From assembly GCA_000697335.1 (NCBI GenBank), contig JNEM01006685.1, positions 1 through 12,878 on the forward strand: a stretch of 12,878 bases of DNA. Reading direction: 5' to 3'. The stretch's first letter is position 1, and every line of letters starts with the position of its first letter. The translations under genes and the position numbers were made by a program. This DNA is from Conidiobolus incongruus B7586 (Eukaryota > Entomophthoromycota > Entomophthoromycetes > Entomophthorales > Conidiobolaceae). Below, in pieces: positions 1-8,512 of the stretch. The notes below the pieces were generated by a model. That model ran no database searches. It had not been told where the DNA came from and worked only from the letters and a program-made list of their open reading frames with translations.

Positions 1-84
1 TAAAATATTTTATTATTATAATATATATATATATATAATATTATACATTAATATTAAATTTCTATTAATTAATATAGTTGATAT
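1..84. other. A+T-rich left flank of the retroelement
   Basis: Almost pure A/T sequence with a short (AT)n run at about 20-38. I see no coding frame, RNA gene or other recognisable element. It ends where the first LTR begins. The bases just before the element (GATAT) do not clearly match those just after it (GAATA), so a target-site duplication is not evident. Confidence 0.6.
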
Positions 85-482
85 TATTAAGAGACTAGTT
101 CTTTAAATTCTTATATATACTTTCATATAATCTAATTAACCATAAAATATATAATTAATTTATACTTATATAGTTAAATTAATTATAAAAATAGCATTGA
201 ATTATCTAATAAACTAGGTTTTTCTTTTTCCTCTCAATTCTTACTATTTTTTACTTTTATATTATTTCTAAGATTGAGACTATATTCTATCAATATTATA
301 GGATATTAGCACTACCTAATATAAATCTTAATATATCAGTGACTCATCCTAGTTTGAAGCTTAATTAAACTTTGTTTACACTTGCACACTACAGCTACAT
401 TATATTATTATATTTTATATATACTACTTTTATATTAAGTCTTCCTCTATATTATATTAGTTTAACTACCACTATACTTATA
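85..482 (+). repeat. 5' LTR of the Ty3/gypsy fossil
   Basis: This direct repeat matches 5397-5794 along its full 398 bp without gaps in my alignment. The left edge is set where similarity begins (TATTAAGAGACTA here, TGTTAAGAGACTA in the other copy) and the right edge where it stops, after ACTTATA. The other copy keeps the usual TG start. Both end in TA rather than the usual CA. Seven of the roughly 22 differences between the copies fall in a 15-bp patch at 408-422, where this copy is the more A/T-rich. Confidence 0.93.
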
Positions 483-500
483 TAGTAACAGTGATAAAAC
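483..500 (+). other. Candidate primer-binding site of the fossil
   Basis: The bases directly after the 5' LTR, TAGTAACAGTGATAAAAC, lie where reverse transcription is primed in LTR elements. They begin TAG rather than the usual TGG that pairs with a tRNA CCA end, which fits the general loss of G and C across the element. I could not match the stretch to a particular tRNA, and self-priming as in some fungal chromoviruses cannot be excluded. Confidence 0.4.
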
Positions 501-689
501 TATTAAAAACCTATTAGAAATTAATAATTATCTGTATCAAACTTAATTATTACTATTTTAAATTTTATTTATAATTTATTTTATTAAAATTTAATACTAT
601 ATACTATAATGTTACTAAAAAAAATACCCTTATATTATTTTAATAATGATAGTAGCTTAATTACTAACTAAATCTAAAACTTTAATCTT

Positions 690-1580
690 TAAAAGCTTAT
701 TACCCTTTAAAAAGCTTATATTAGATAACTTTTAATTGAAAAAAACATGTCTCAAAGAGCTTAAATCTAACAAACCAGCTACTTTATTATAATTAATATA
801 TTAAACTACCTCTTTAATATTTTTAAAAACAAATTAACTACTTATAATAATTTTAAAAACCTCTACAAGCTTAAAAACAACCTTAAAAATATAAAGAATT
901 ATTTTAATTTAATTTTAGATAAAGATTTAAAGAATATCATTAAATTAACTACTTTTTTTTAGAAAAATCTATTTATATTTGGTGGTTAATTTATTATAAG
1001 TTTAATCCTAAAGAATTTTCAAAAGGATAACTTATTACAAAAATATACACTTTTAAACAATTAGAAAAAGCTTTTAAAAAAAGATATTACCTAAAAAATT
1101 AAGTTAAATTAACAAGAGAAAAGTTTTCCCAACTTAAATAAAAAACTTCTACAAGATAACTAATTGAGAAATTTAATGAGATATGTTTAAATATATTAAA
1201 TATCACTGAAGAAAAACAAATCCACAAATTATTATAATGCTTTAACTTTCAAGTGAAGGTTTAGTTAGTTAATAAAGAATACTTTAATAATATGTTTTTT
1301 TCTAACATTTATAATATAACAATTATAATTGATAATATCCTTTACTCTATAACTAAATCTTTCTACCCTAAAAATTAATCTTTTAAATTTTACTTTAACC
1401 TACTTAAGTTTTAAATAATAAATGTTTCTATTTTAAAGCTTCATGAAAAAATCTTTAATAAAGAAGTTAAAACCTACTTGAAAACAAACAAAGGTTGTTA
1501 TTATTACTAAAAAACTTAAGTTAACTATAGAGTTAATAAATACCCTTTAAAAAAACAACATCTATCTAATTCTCAACAAT
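690..1580 (+). pseudogene. gag remnant of the Ty3/gypsy fossil
   Basis: This is the first coding section of the interior on the + strand. It is K/N/F-rich in translation and sits between the LTR and the protease. A short KGCYYY stretch near 1490-1510, followed by basic residues, sits where gag usually carries its CCHC zinc knuckle. The region is badly broken and has no usable frame. The limits are approximate and the identity rests mainly on position. Confidence 0.5.
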
Positions 1581-1819
1581 TATAACCTACCAACTATAAA
1601 TTAAACTTGAATAATATTAATATAACTTTAAAATCAACTTTTTTACAATTAGTTAGCAGATTCTAATTTAATCTACAAAAGTTCTAATAAACTATTGATT
1701 CTATAAATTAAACTATATATACTAGAGAAATCCAACTGATTAAATTATTAGAAATTAAAAATATTCTAGTAACTAATCTACCTTGTAATTTTTTACTTTT
1801 AACTATTACCCTATTGTTT

Positions 1820-1970
1820 GTGTTAATTAGTTTTTTTATAAAAATACTTATTAGTGTTTTAATTGATTCTAGTATTTTAGTTATATTATCTCTTTTTTTA
1901 TTGTTATAAAGTTATCTTTACTTACTTAAGAAAGTAACTTAATAATTAAATATACTAACAACTTAATAGA
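1820..1970 (+). pseudogene. Aspartic protease remnant of the fossil
   Basis: A short hydrophobic patch containing LISVLIDSSILV at about 1846-1881 resembles the active-site strand of retroviral-type aspartic proteases (hydrophobic residues, Asp-Ser/Thr-Gly, then hydrophobic residues). It lies between the gag and reverse-transcriptase remnants, as expected for Ty3/gypsy. The region is degraded and the limits are approximate. Confidence 0.45.
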
Positions 1971-2454
1971 ACAAGTATCTAACATTATATTTAGATATTT
2001 ATTATTATTTTTTAATTACTCTTAATATATTAAATTTTTAGTTGGTAACATTGGTTACAATTTTATACTAGGTTAAAATTAATTTGAATATCATAGTTTT
2101 ATATCTATAAATACTATTTTAATAGGTTATAAATTTATTTTTTTTTATATTCCAAAAGAAATTAATAGAATCAATCTTAAAAAACTTATATTACTCTATT
2201 ATAAAATTATTAAATACTATACCTAACACTAACTTTACAATTGTGGTAAATAATTCTATTATTAATTATAAAAACCAATGTAAAAAACTAATTAAAAACC
2301 CTAATAATTTATAAAGATATATATTTGTTTATTATTCATTTATTAATACTTTATTTGTTAATTTCAATGAAGTTATATTTAATAACCACTTTTTATATAA
2401 TATAATAAGTTAATTTGCTAATGTTTTTAAATCTATAGATAAATTACCTCTTAA

Positions 2455-3070
2455 ATATAATATTAAGTATAAAATTAAATTATTCCTTGGTATATAATTA
2501 TACTTAAAGTTTATTTACTATTTATCTCTTAAATAATATTAAACTTTAAAAGAAGAAATTTAAAAACTACTTAAAAATAAATATATTAAACATTTTTCTT
2601 TACTATAAAAATCTTTAATCTTCTTTGTAAAAAAAATTAATAGTAGTTAGAAACTATATATTAATAACTATGTTTTAAACTTTAAAACTATCAAGGATAA
2701 AACTTTATTATTAAACCTATATGATATTAAAGATAAACTACTTAAATCAATTATATTTACTAAATTAAATGTTAAAAATAGATATTATAACATTAGAGTT
2801 GAAGAAAATTCTATCCTTTTAACTACTTTCAATACTTTTTTAAATTACTATAAATTTACTGTTATAAACTTTAGATTATGTAATACCTTTGTAATTTTTA
2901 TTTAATTTATCAATTCCTTTTTTAATCTTGTTTTTAATAACTTTATTATTATATACTTTAATAATATCCTAATCTATTTAAAAACTAAAGAAAAATATAT
3001 TTAACATGTTAATTAAATTTTACAAAATATTCAAGATTATAAATTACCTTTAAAATTAATAAAATATATA
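2455..3070 (+). pseudogene. Reverse transcriptase remnant of the fossil
   Basis: On the + strand this section shows the layout of a Ty3/gypsy reverse transcriptase: a leading segment that ends near an FFVKK patch, then a DYR-like block, an FTKL-type catalytic block around 2757-2770, and the YxDD-box region around 2954-2977. RNase H-like and integrase remnants follow in the correct order. The domain is broken and cannot encode an enzyme. Confidence 0.8.
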
Positions 3071-3099
3071 TTTGGTATTTTTTCTGTTTTTTTCTATAG

Positions 3100-3750
3100 T
3101 TATATTGTTTCCTCTTAAAAAATTAGTATTGATTTAACTAAACTCAATAGTGTTAAAGTTTTTACTATATTTATAAACAAAGATTAACTTATGTTTATAC
3201 TTAAATTATTAAATTACTTTAAAAATTTCATTGATTTTTTTGTTGAATTTATTATTTTTTTTATTAATCTCTTAAAGAAAAACTCTTTTTTTGAATAAAC
3301 TCTACTATATACTTTCTATATAAATGCTTTAATTTTCTATATTACTAATGTTTTTACTTTATCTATCTTTAATCTAAAACTACCTACTATTATTTTTACT
3401 AACTCTAGTTTTTTTACAATTAATAGATAATTAACTTAATTTAAATTTAATTTATATTTTACCTTATAACTATAAGATAAAATAATAAATAAAAGAGAAT
3501 AAGTTAAGTTTAACCCTATAAATATTATTTTAAAACCAATAACATTCTAGTTAAGAAAAATAAAACCAGTTGAATTAAAATACCTAGTTTATAAATAAAA
3601 ACTCTTTGCTTTTGTAGAAATAATCAAAAATCACTTATATTTCCTATCCTATAATTTTTTCTTAATACTTATAAATTATAAATCACTTATCTACTTAAAT
3701 ACTCAGAAGTATTTATTAAGAAAATAAATTAGATAGATTAAAACTATCTA
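3100..3750 (+). pseudogene. Connection / RNase H remnant of the fossil
   Basis: This stretch lies between the reverse-transcriptase and integrase remnants, where Ty3/gypsy elements carry the RNase H domain. The translation keeps a hydrophobic, Tyr- and Lys-rich character. The patch TYLNTQKYL-like near 3690-3715 recalls the conserved end of the domain (DHxxLxYL...). Assignment is mostly by position and is broken throughout. Confidence 0.55.
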
Positions 3751-3959
3751 AGCTTACCTTTTCTTTATTCAATATCTTTTAAGTTAATAAAACTATGTTG
3801 TAGATATTTTGTTAAGAAATTTTACATACCTACCCTTTTATTTTAATTATAAAAATCCAACAAATATTAACTTAAAGATTATTAATGAAGGAAATAAAGA
3901 ATTTATTAAACTACTTTAAAAAACACTACCAAATAATAATTTCTTTATTTTAGTTAAAG

Positions 3960-4900
3960 AAAAACTCTTTAAACTATTAGAAAACTAATTAAAATATGTT
4001 AAAAGATTTAAAATTATCAATAACATACTATATTATAATAATTATCTATATATTCCTAATATTCCCAAGATTTAACAAACAATATTTAATAAATGCTATA
4101 ATTTACCTGTTAGAAAACATTAAAACTAGTTAAAAACTGCTGAGAGAATTAAAACAAGGTATTACTAATTTTCCCTAGTTAAATTAATTTAGAAATACAC
4201 TAATACTTGTGATATATATTAAAGAATTAAATATAATACTTAACTAAAATATAATAAACTTATTCCTTTATAAACCCCTAATAAAATTTAACAACAAATC
4301 CAACTTAATTTCATAGAAATTCCTAAATCAATAAATAATTATAATAATTTACTAATTGCAATTGATTTATTTTCTAAATATGTTTATTTTATTCCTTGTT
4401 TTAAAACTTCTACAGTTAAAGATATTGTACAATTGTTATTCTTTAATATTTTTACTTACTATAAAATTCCACAAACTATTATATCTAATAAAAATATATA
4501 ATTCAACTCTTAATTTTAGAAGTTATTATCTTTTTTCTTTTAAATTAACCTAGTTATATCTACTATTAATTATCACTAAACCAATAAACTTGCTGAAAAA
4601 ACTATTAAAACCTTAAAGCAAATAATTAAAACCTATATTAACATTAATCAATTAAATTAAAATACTTATATCTACTAACTCTAATATTTATTCAACACCT
4701 TTATCAACAAATCAACAGGTTTTAGCCTTTATTTTATTAATTATAACAAACATCCTAACTTAATAATTACTCTAAAACTTTAAATCAACTTACCTTTAGA
4801 CATTGTTGAATTTTAATCCAATATCAAATATATTAATTCCTTTGTTAAATTTAACTTAGAAGAAAATTAAAGGATTATAAAACAACAATACTTAAAGTTA
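3960..4900 (+). pseudogene. Integrase remnant of the fossil
   Basis: A well-preserved patch, LIAIDLFSKYVYFIPC at 4352-4399, matches the start of the catalytic core in Ty3/gypsy integrases, which typically reads as Asp, hydrophobic, Ser/Thr-Lys, Tyr-x-x-x-Ile-Pro. It is preceded by a PNIPK...PL...TP-like stretch, as in the zinc-binding and linker region of the family, and followed by a core-like stretch to about 4780. The gene is broken. A 65-codon ATG frame in another register here (4356-4553) is an artefact of this coding remnant. Confidence 0.8.
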
Positions 4901-5159
4901 TTTAGAAATCCTCTTAAATATAAAATTAACATGTTTGTATACTTAGAACAATTTGTTTTTAAACCTACCCTACTTAAATCTAGCTTAAATCCTAAATATT
5001 TACTATTATATTATAGTCCCTATAAAATTTAATCTATTGATTCAAATTTTAAAAATATTACCTTGGAATTACTTCTAATTTTGAGGATTAACCTTACCTT
5101 TCACATATCTAAAATTAAACTATATTTTGAAGATTTTAATATTTTTCCTAATTGATTAA

Positions 5160-5345
5160 AAACTTTAAAACTAGATCTAATTATTAATTAAGATAGAGGA
5201 GAAAAATACTATGTTGATTATATAATTAAATCTAAATTTATTGGGAATAAGCTTTATTTTTATATAAAATAGATAAGTTATCTTATTAAAAAAGTTATAT
5301 AAGAACCCTTAAAAAATATTAAGAATACTTTAGCTTATTATACCT
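5160..5345 (+). pseudogene. Chromodomain remnant at the end of pol
   Basis: After the integrase C-terminal region, the patch DYIIKSKFIGNKLYFYIK (5216-5269), followed by ISYLI and a downstream EPL motif, has the pattern of a chromodomain: a hydrophobic strand, a turn, then a tyrosine-rich strand leading into W-x-G/S-Y. In chromoviruses this domain guides integration to particular chromatin, commonly marked by methylated histone H3. It is no longer part of an intact protein. Confidence 0.65.
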
Positions 5346-5389
5346 ATTTGTAAAAATTTAAGGAGTATGTCTCTTTTAAAAAACCTACT

Positions 5390-5396
5390 AAGGGAG
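5390..5396 (+). other. Polypurine tract of the fossil
   Basis: AAGGGAG directly abuts the TG that opens the 3' LTR. This is the standard location of the purine tract that primes plus-strand synthesis in LTR elements. It is one of the few G-rich spots in the interior and it supports the placement of the LTR edge at 5397. Confidence 0.7.
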
Positions 5397-5794
5397 TGTT
5401 AAGAGACTAATTCTTTAAATTCTTATATATACTTTCATATAATCTAATTAACTATAAATTATATAATTAATTTATACTTATATAATTAAATTAATTATAT
5501 AAATAATATTGAATTATATAATAAACTAGGTTTTTCTTTTTCTTCTCAATTCTTACTATTTTTTACTTTTACATTATTTTTAAGATTGAGACTATATTCT
5601 ATCAATATTATAGGATATTAGCACTACCTAATATAAATCTTAATATATCAGTGACTCATCCTAGTTTGAAGCTTAATTAAACTTTGTTTACACTTGCACA
5701 CTACAGCTATATTATATTACCATGTTCTGCATACACTACTTTTATATTAAGTCTTCCTCTATACTATATTAGTTTAACTACCACTACACTTATA
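5397..5794 (+). repeat. 3' LTR of the Ty3/gypsy fossil
   Basis: This is the second 398-bp copy of the direct repeat at 85-482. It starts TGTTAAGAGACTA directly after the polypurine tract and ends CACTTATA. Similarity to the first copy stops sharply at 5794/482, and downstream DNA is unrelated to the interior. It is slightly less eroded than the 5' copy in the stretch 5720-5734. Confidence 0.93.
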
Positions 5795-8180
5795 GAATAT
5801 TAGTTAATTTTAATAAATGTTTATAATAAAAATAATTAAATCTTCAGGATATTATAGTTAAATATAAAAAATAATTTTTCTCAATAAAACTGAATAGAAT
5901 AATTAATATAATGAAAAATGCTAATAAAGAAAAAATATATTAGCAATAAATAATAATAATAGAGATTTTTAAATATATTAATATTTTGATAATGTATAAA
6001 AAATTATCTGATATTACATATTTAAAAAACCTTTATTCAAATTATTTGGAGATGGATATATTTAATCTATTGCCTTTTAGAAAGTATCTTTGAATATATA
6101 TATATTCATCCATTAATACTACATATAATCTAGCGTTCAATAATCACTAATAATAAGTTTTTTTCCATTTTGATTTTAAAATTATAAAATTAAATTTAAT
6201 AATATAAGTATCCTAATAAAATAATCTAATTAAAAATATACTAATTCATTGTAAATATAACATATTACTTCAAATTATAGCCTAGTCATTATATCAAAAT
6301 AATTTAAAATTTTATAAAATATCCATATTTTTTTTCTAAAATTTTATTAATAAAATAATATATTTATAATCATAAACTAAAAATATTCATTTATTATACA
6401 CATATAAAATTAATTCAAAAAAATGAAAATAAGGGTATTAATTTCAAAAAAATAATCAAGATTCTTATGGTAATTAGGATAAAACCTTGAATTAGAAATT
6501 ACAAAATATTTCTAATATAATATTCTTTATATACCAAGAATCGATTATATATATTAATATTATTTAATTTAGGGCTTTAATTTGAACATAATCCAAACAA
6601 ACTTTAAGGAAGGTTCATATTGAAGTGACTCTATGTGATAATATAATACTTAAGTTTCAATATTTTTAAATTCAATCACATCAAAATATATCAATATAAA
6701 ATTATTTCAAATTTCAAATATAATTAGAATTAATTATTTTATTAAATTATTGGATAAGAAAATATGTTTTTTGAATTATATATCAAATAAATTTTTATTT
6801 TAAGGTTTGAAAATTTTGAAATTATTACGAACTTTTTGGAGAAATTTATATTAATTAAAAAGTTCTTTGTAATATAAAAATCACTTATTGAAATAACGTA
6901 ATATATTATATATACTTATTGATTTAATTGATATAAAATAATACAATCATTTTACTACTAATAATAAATAGAATGAATTTCTAATTGAACTTCTATCTTT
7001 TTATTTCGAATATTTATTTAATTATATAAAAAGAATTAATTATCCTAACTATTATCTAGTCAGAATGCTCAAAAATACCAATAAAAATTAAAATTCATAA
7101 AGATTTTGATAAGGGGATAATCACATTTGATAAAATAATCTGAGTAAATACTAATATCGCTACTTTTTATAATATTTGAATATTTAAAAAGGTTATTGGT
7201 GATTAATATTATAATTAAGCAAAAACCAATATATTAATACACAATTTCTTAAATCATCAAACTTAAGATTTGGAATAAAGTTTATTAAATATTAAATCAT
7301 TTGGTGATTGATATAATATGTAATCCTTAATCTCTTATAAATCTAAGAAATTACTGTAGTTTCTAAATTTAGATAGAAAGGCGAATATTAATATTAAATA
7401 AAATAATAGTAATTATAATAGTGAAATATATACCACGAATAAAGGATTTACTATTAATCAACCTCCAAGCAAATTCTTATAGATCATGTATTCATATATA
7501 TGAAAGTTATTTCAAATAATCCTAATTAATAATTATTCATTTGTTGAACGATATAAGATTTCATCTAACTATAAAAAGTTTTAGAGCTTTATTCCATTCA
7601 ACAAACTGAAATACCCACTTTGCAAAAAGTCTTTCAATAGCCATTTATTGACTGATTTATTCTTACGCTAATCTAATTTAGGAATCAGAATGGTGAATCT
7701 TTTAATTCTGAATTAATCAATTCATGTCTATCGTTAACTTTTTGCGAATAATTAGGTTTGTTATAGTGGATAAATTATTATTGAAATAGTCAACAATATT
7801 TTGCTTGTTAAAATAACATTATACTTTGTTATTAATAATACTTATAATTGGATTATATATTCAATATAGCACCTGGACAATATTCATAACATTTTTCCAA
7901 TAACGAATAAATTTATTTTGACATGATTTCATTTAGCTCTTTACAAAAACTTTAATATGAAATATTTCCGATGAGATCTAATATCATTTTAAAAAGCAAT
8001 TGTAATTTGTAAGTTACAGTTTATAAAATCATTTTCTATAATTAGTATAGACTTACAGCTAATCTATTTAAGAAAGTCATCAATAAACCTTAGATATTAA
8101 TGGTTAAATTGATATCTTTAATATTTTAAACATATATCAACTTATTGTCGTTAACAAATTCAATCCATCTTAAACAATCT
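5795..8180. other. A+T-rich intergenic DNA without a recognisable gene
   Basis: No frame on either strand is long enough or protein-like enough to call, and I see no tRNA or tandem array. Unlike the neighbouring fossil, this DNA still holds scattered CpG (about 15 by eye, for example near 6134, 6829, 7158, 7548, 7745 and 8149), so it has had a different mutation history. It probably contains distal upstream DNA of the gene that starts at 8513. Confidence 0.6.
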
Positions 8181-8229
8181 CTACAACCAATCAAATTTTA
8201 CTTTCAATTCAAAATTCACAATCCTAAAG

Positions 8230-8240
8230 TGACTCACGTG
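8230..8240 (+). promoter_or_regulatory. Composite TGACTCA / CACGTG site
   Basis: The 11 bases TGACTCACGTG hold a perfect AP-1/Gcn4-type heptamer and a perfect palindromic E-box sharing two bases. The site lies about 275 bp ahead of the start codon. bZIP factors would be expected at the first half and bHLH factors at the second, and the overlap would make them compete. No binding data can be read from sequence. Confidence 0.45.
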
Positions 8241-8450
8241 GCAATTTTAACAGTGATTGGCTGCATCTTTGAATCTTGTAATTAATTCATCTGACTGATT
8301 CAGGAATGGGGATTTGTTTATGGTCAATAAAATCAACTAGGGATTGGCAGCAATTAGTTGATATTTTGTTGTTGGCTAATGGTATATAGTAAGCACACAA
8401 GTCGAACATTTATCCACATATTTTTGAAAGGCTATCCAACTTTGGCTGGC

Positions 8451-8456
8451 TATAAA
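8451..8456 (+). promoter_or_regulatory. TATA box
   Basis: TATAAA lies 57 bp before the start codon, after a locally G+C-richer stretch (TTTGGCTGGC) and before a CT-rich run. If the usual spacing holds, transcription would start near 8480-8495, giving a very short leader of some 20-30 bases. This would also leave the upstream ATG at 8358 outside the transcript. Confidence 0.55.
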
Positions 8457-8512
8457 CTTTATTTATTGGTCCTCTTCTCTCTTTTGCTCTCATATTGTCT
8501 TAGAATTGTAGA

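Larger units (their letters stand above)
85..5794 (+). mobile_element. Fossil Ty3/gypsy LTR retrotransposon (chromovirus type), broken
   Basis: This 5,710-bp element is bounded by two direct repeats of equal length (398 bp) enclosing a 4,914-bp interior. The + strand still shows the Ty3/gypsy order: gag with a zinc-knuckle-like patch, aspartic protease, reverse transcriptase, RNase H, integrase and a C-terminal chromodomain. Reverse transcriptase ahead of integrase separates it from Ty1/copia, and the chromodomain places it among chromoviruses. It is clearly dead: the coding regions carry several dozen breaks and no long frame survives. By my hand alignment the LTRs differ at about 22 of 398 positions with no gaps (about 94.5% identical), and 19 of these are transitions. 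The insertion is therefore not ancient, but a mutation process aimed at repeats would make an LTR clock read too old. I see no CpG anywhere in the element, and C greatly outnumbers G on the + strand in the lines I counted. Confidence 0.93.
8187..8512 (+). promoter_or_regulatory. Promoter region of the zinc-cluster gene
   Basis: G+C content rises here just ahead of the gene. Four CCAAT-type pentamers are present: CCAAT at 8187-8191, and ATTGG (the same box on the other strand) at 8256-8260, 8343-8347 and 8465-8469. These are candidate sites for the HAP/NF-Y complex. TGACTCA (8230-8236), an AP-1/Gcn4-type site, overlaps CACGTG (8235-8240), an E-box. A TATA box at 8451-8456 is followed by a pyrimidine-rich stretch (8470-8492) of the kind found near fungal transcription starts. 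Motif matches are seen directly; binding is inference. Confidence 0.6.

Noticed and set aside
4356-4553. 65-codon ATG frame on the + strand within the element
   Set aside because: It lies in a different register over the integrase remnant, whose own frame shows the recognisable core motif. It is a chance frame within the fossil.
80-5799. Target-site duplication around the retroelement
   Set aside because: The 5 bp before the element (GATAT) and after it (GAATA) agree only in the first two bases without inserting a gap, which is no better than chance in A/T-rich DNA.
5795-8180. Hidden gene in the 2.4-kb stretch before the promoter
   Set aside because: I found no protein-like frame or splice-linked set of exons, and composition stays at the A/T-rich background throughout.
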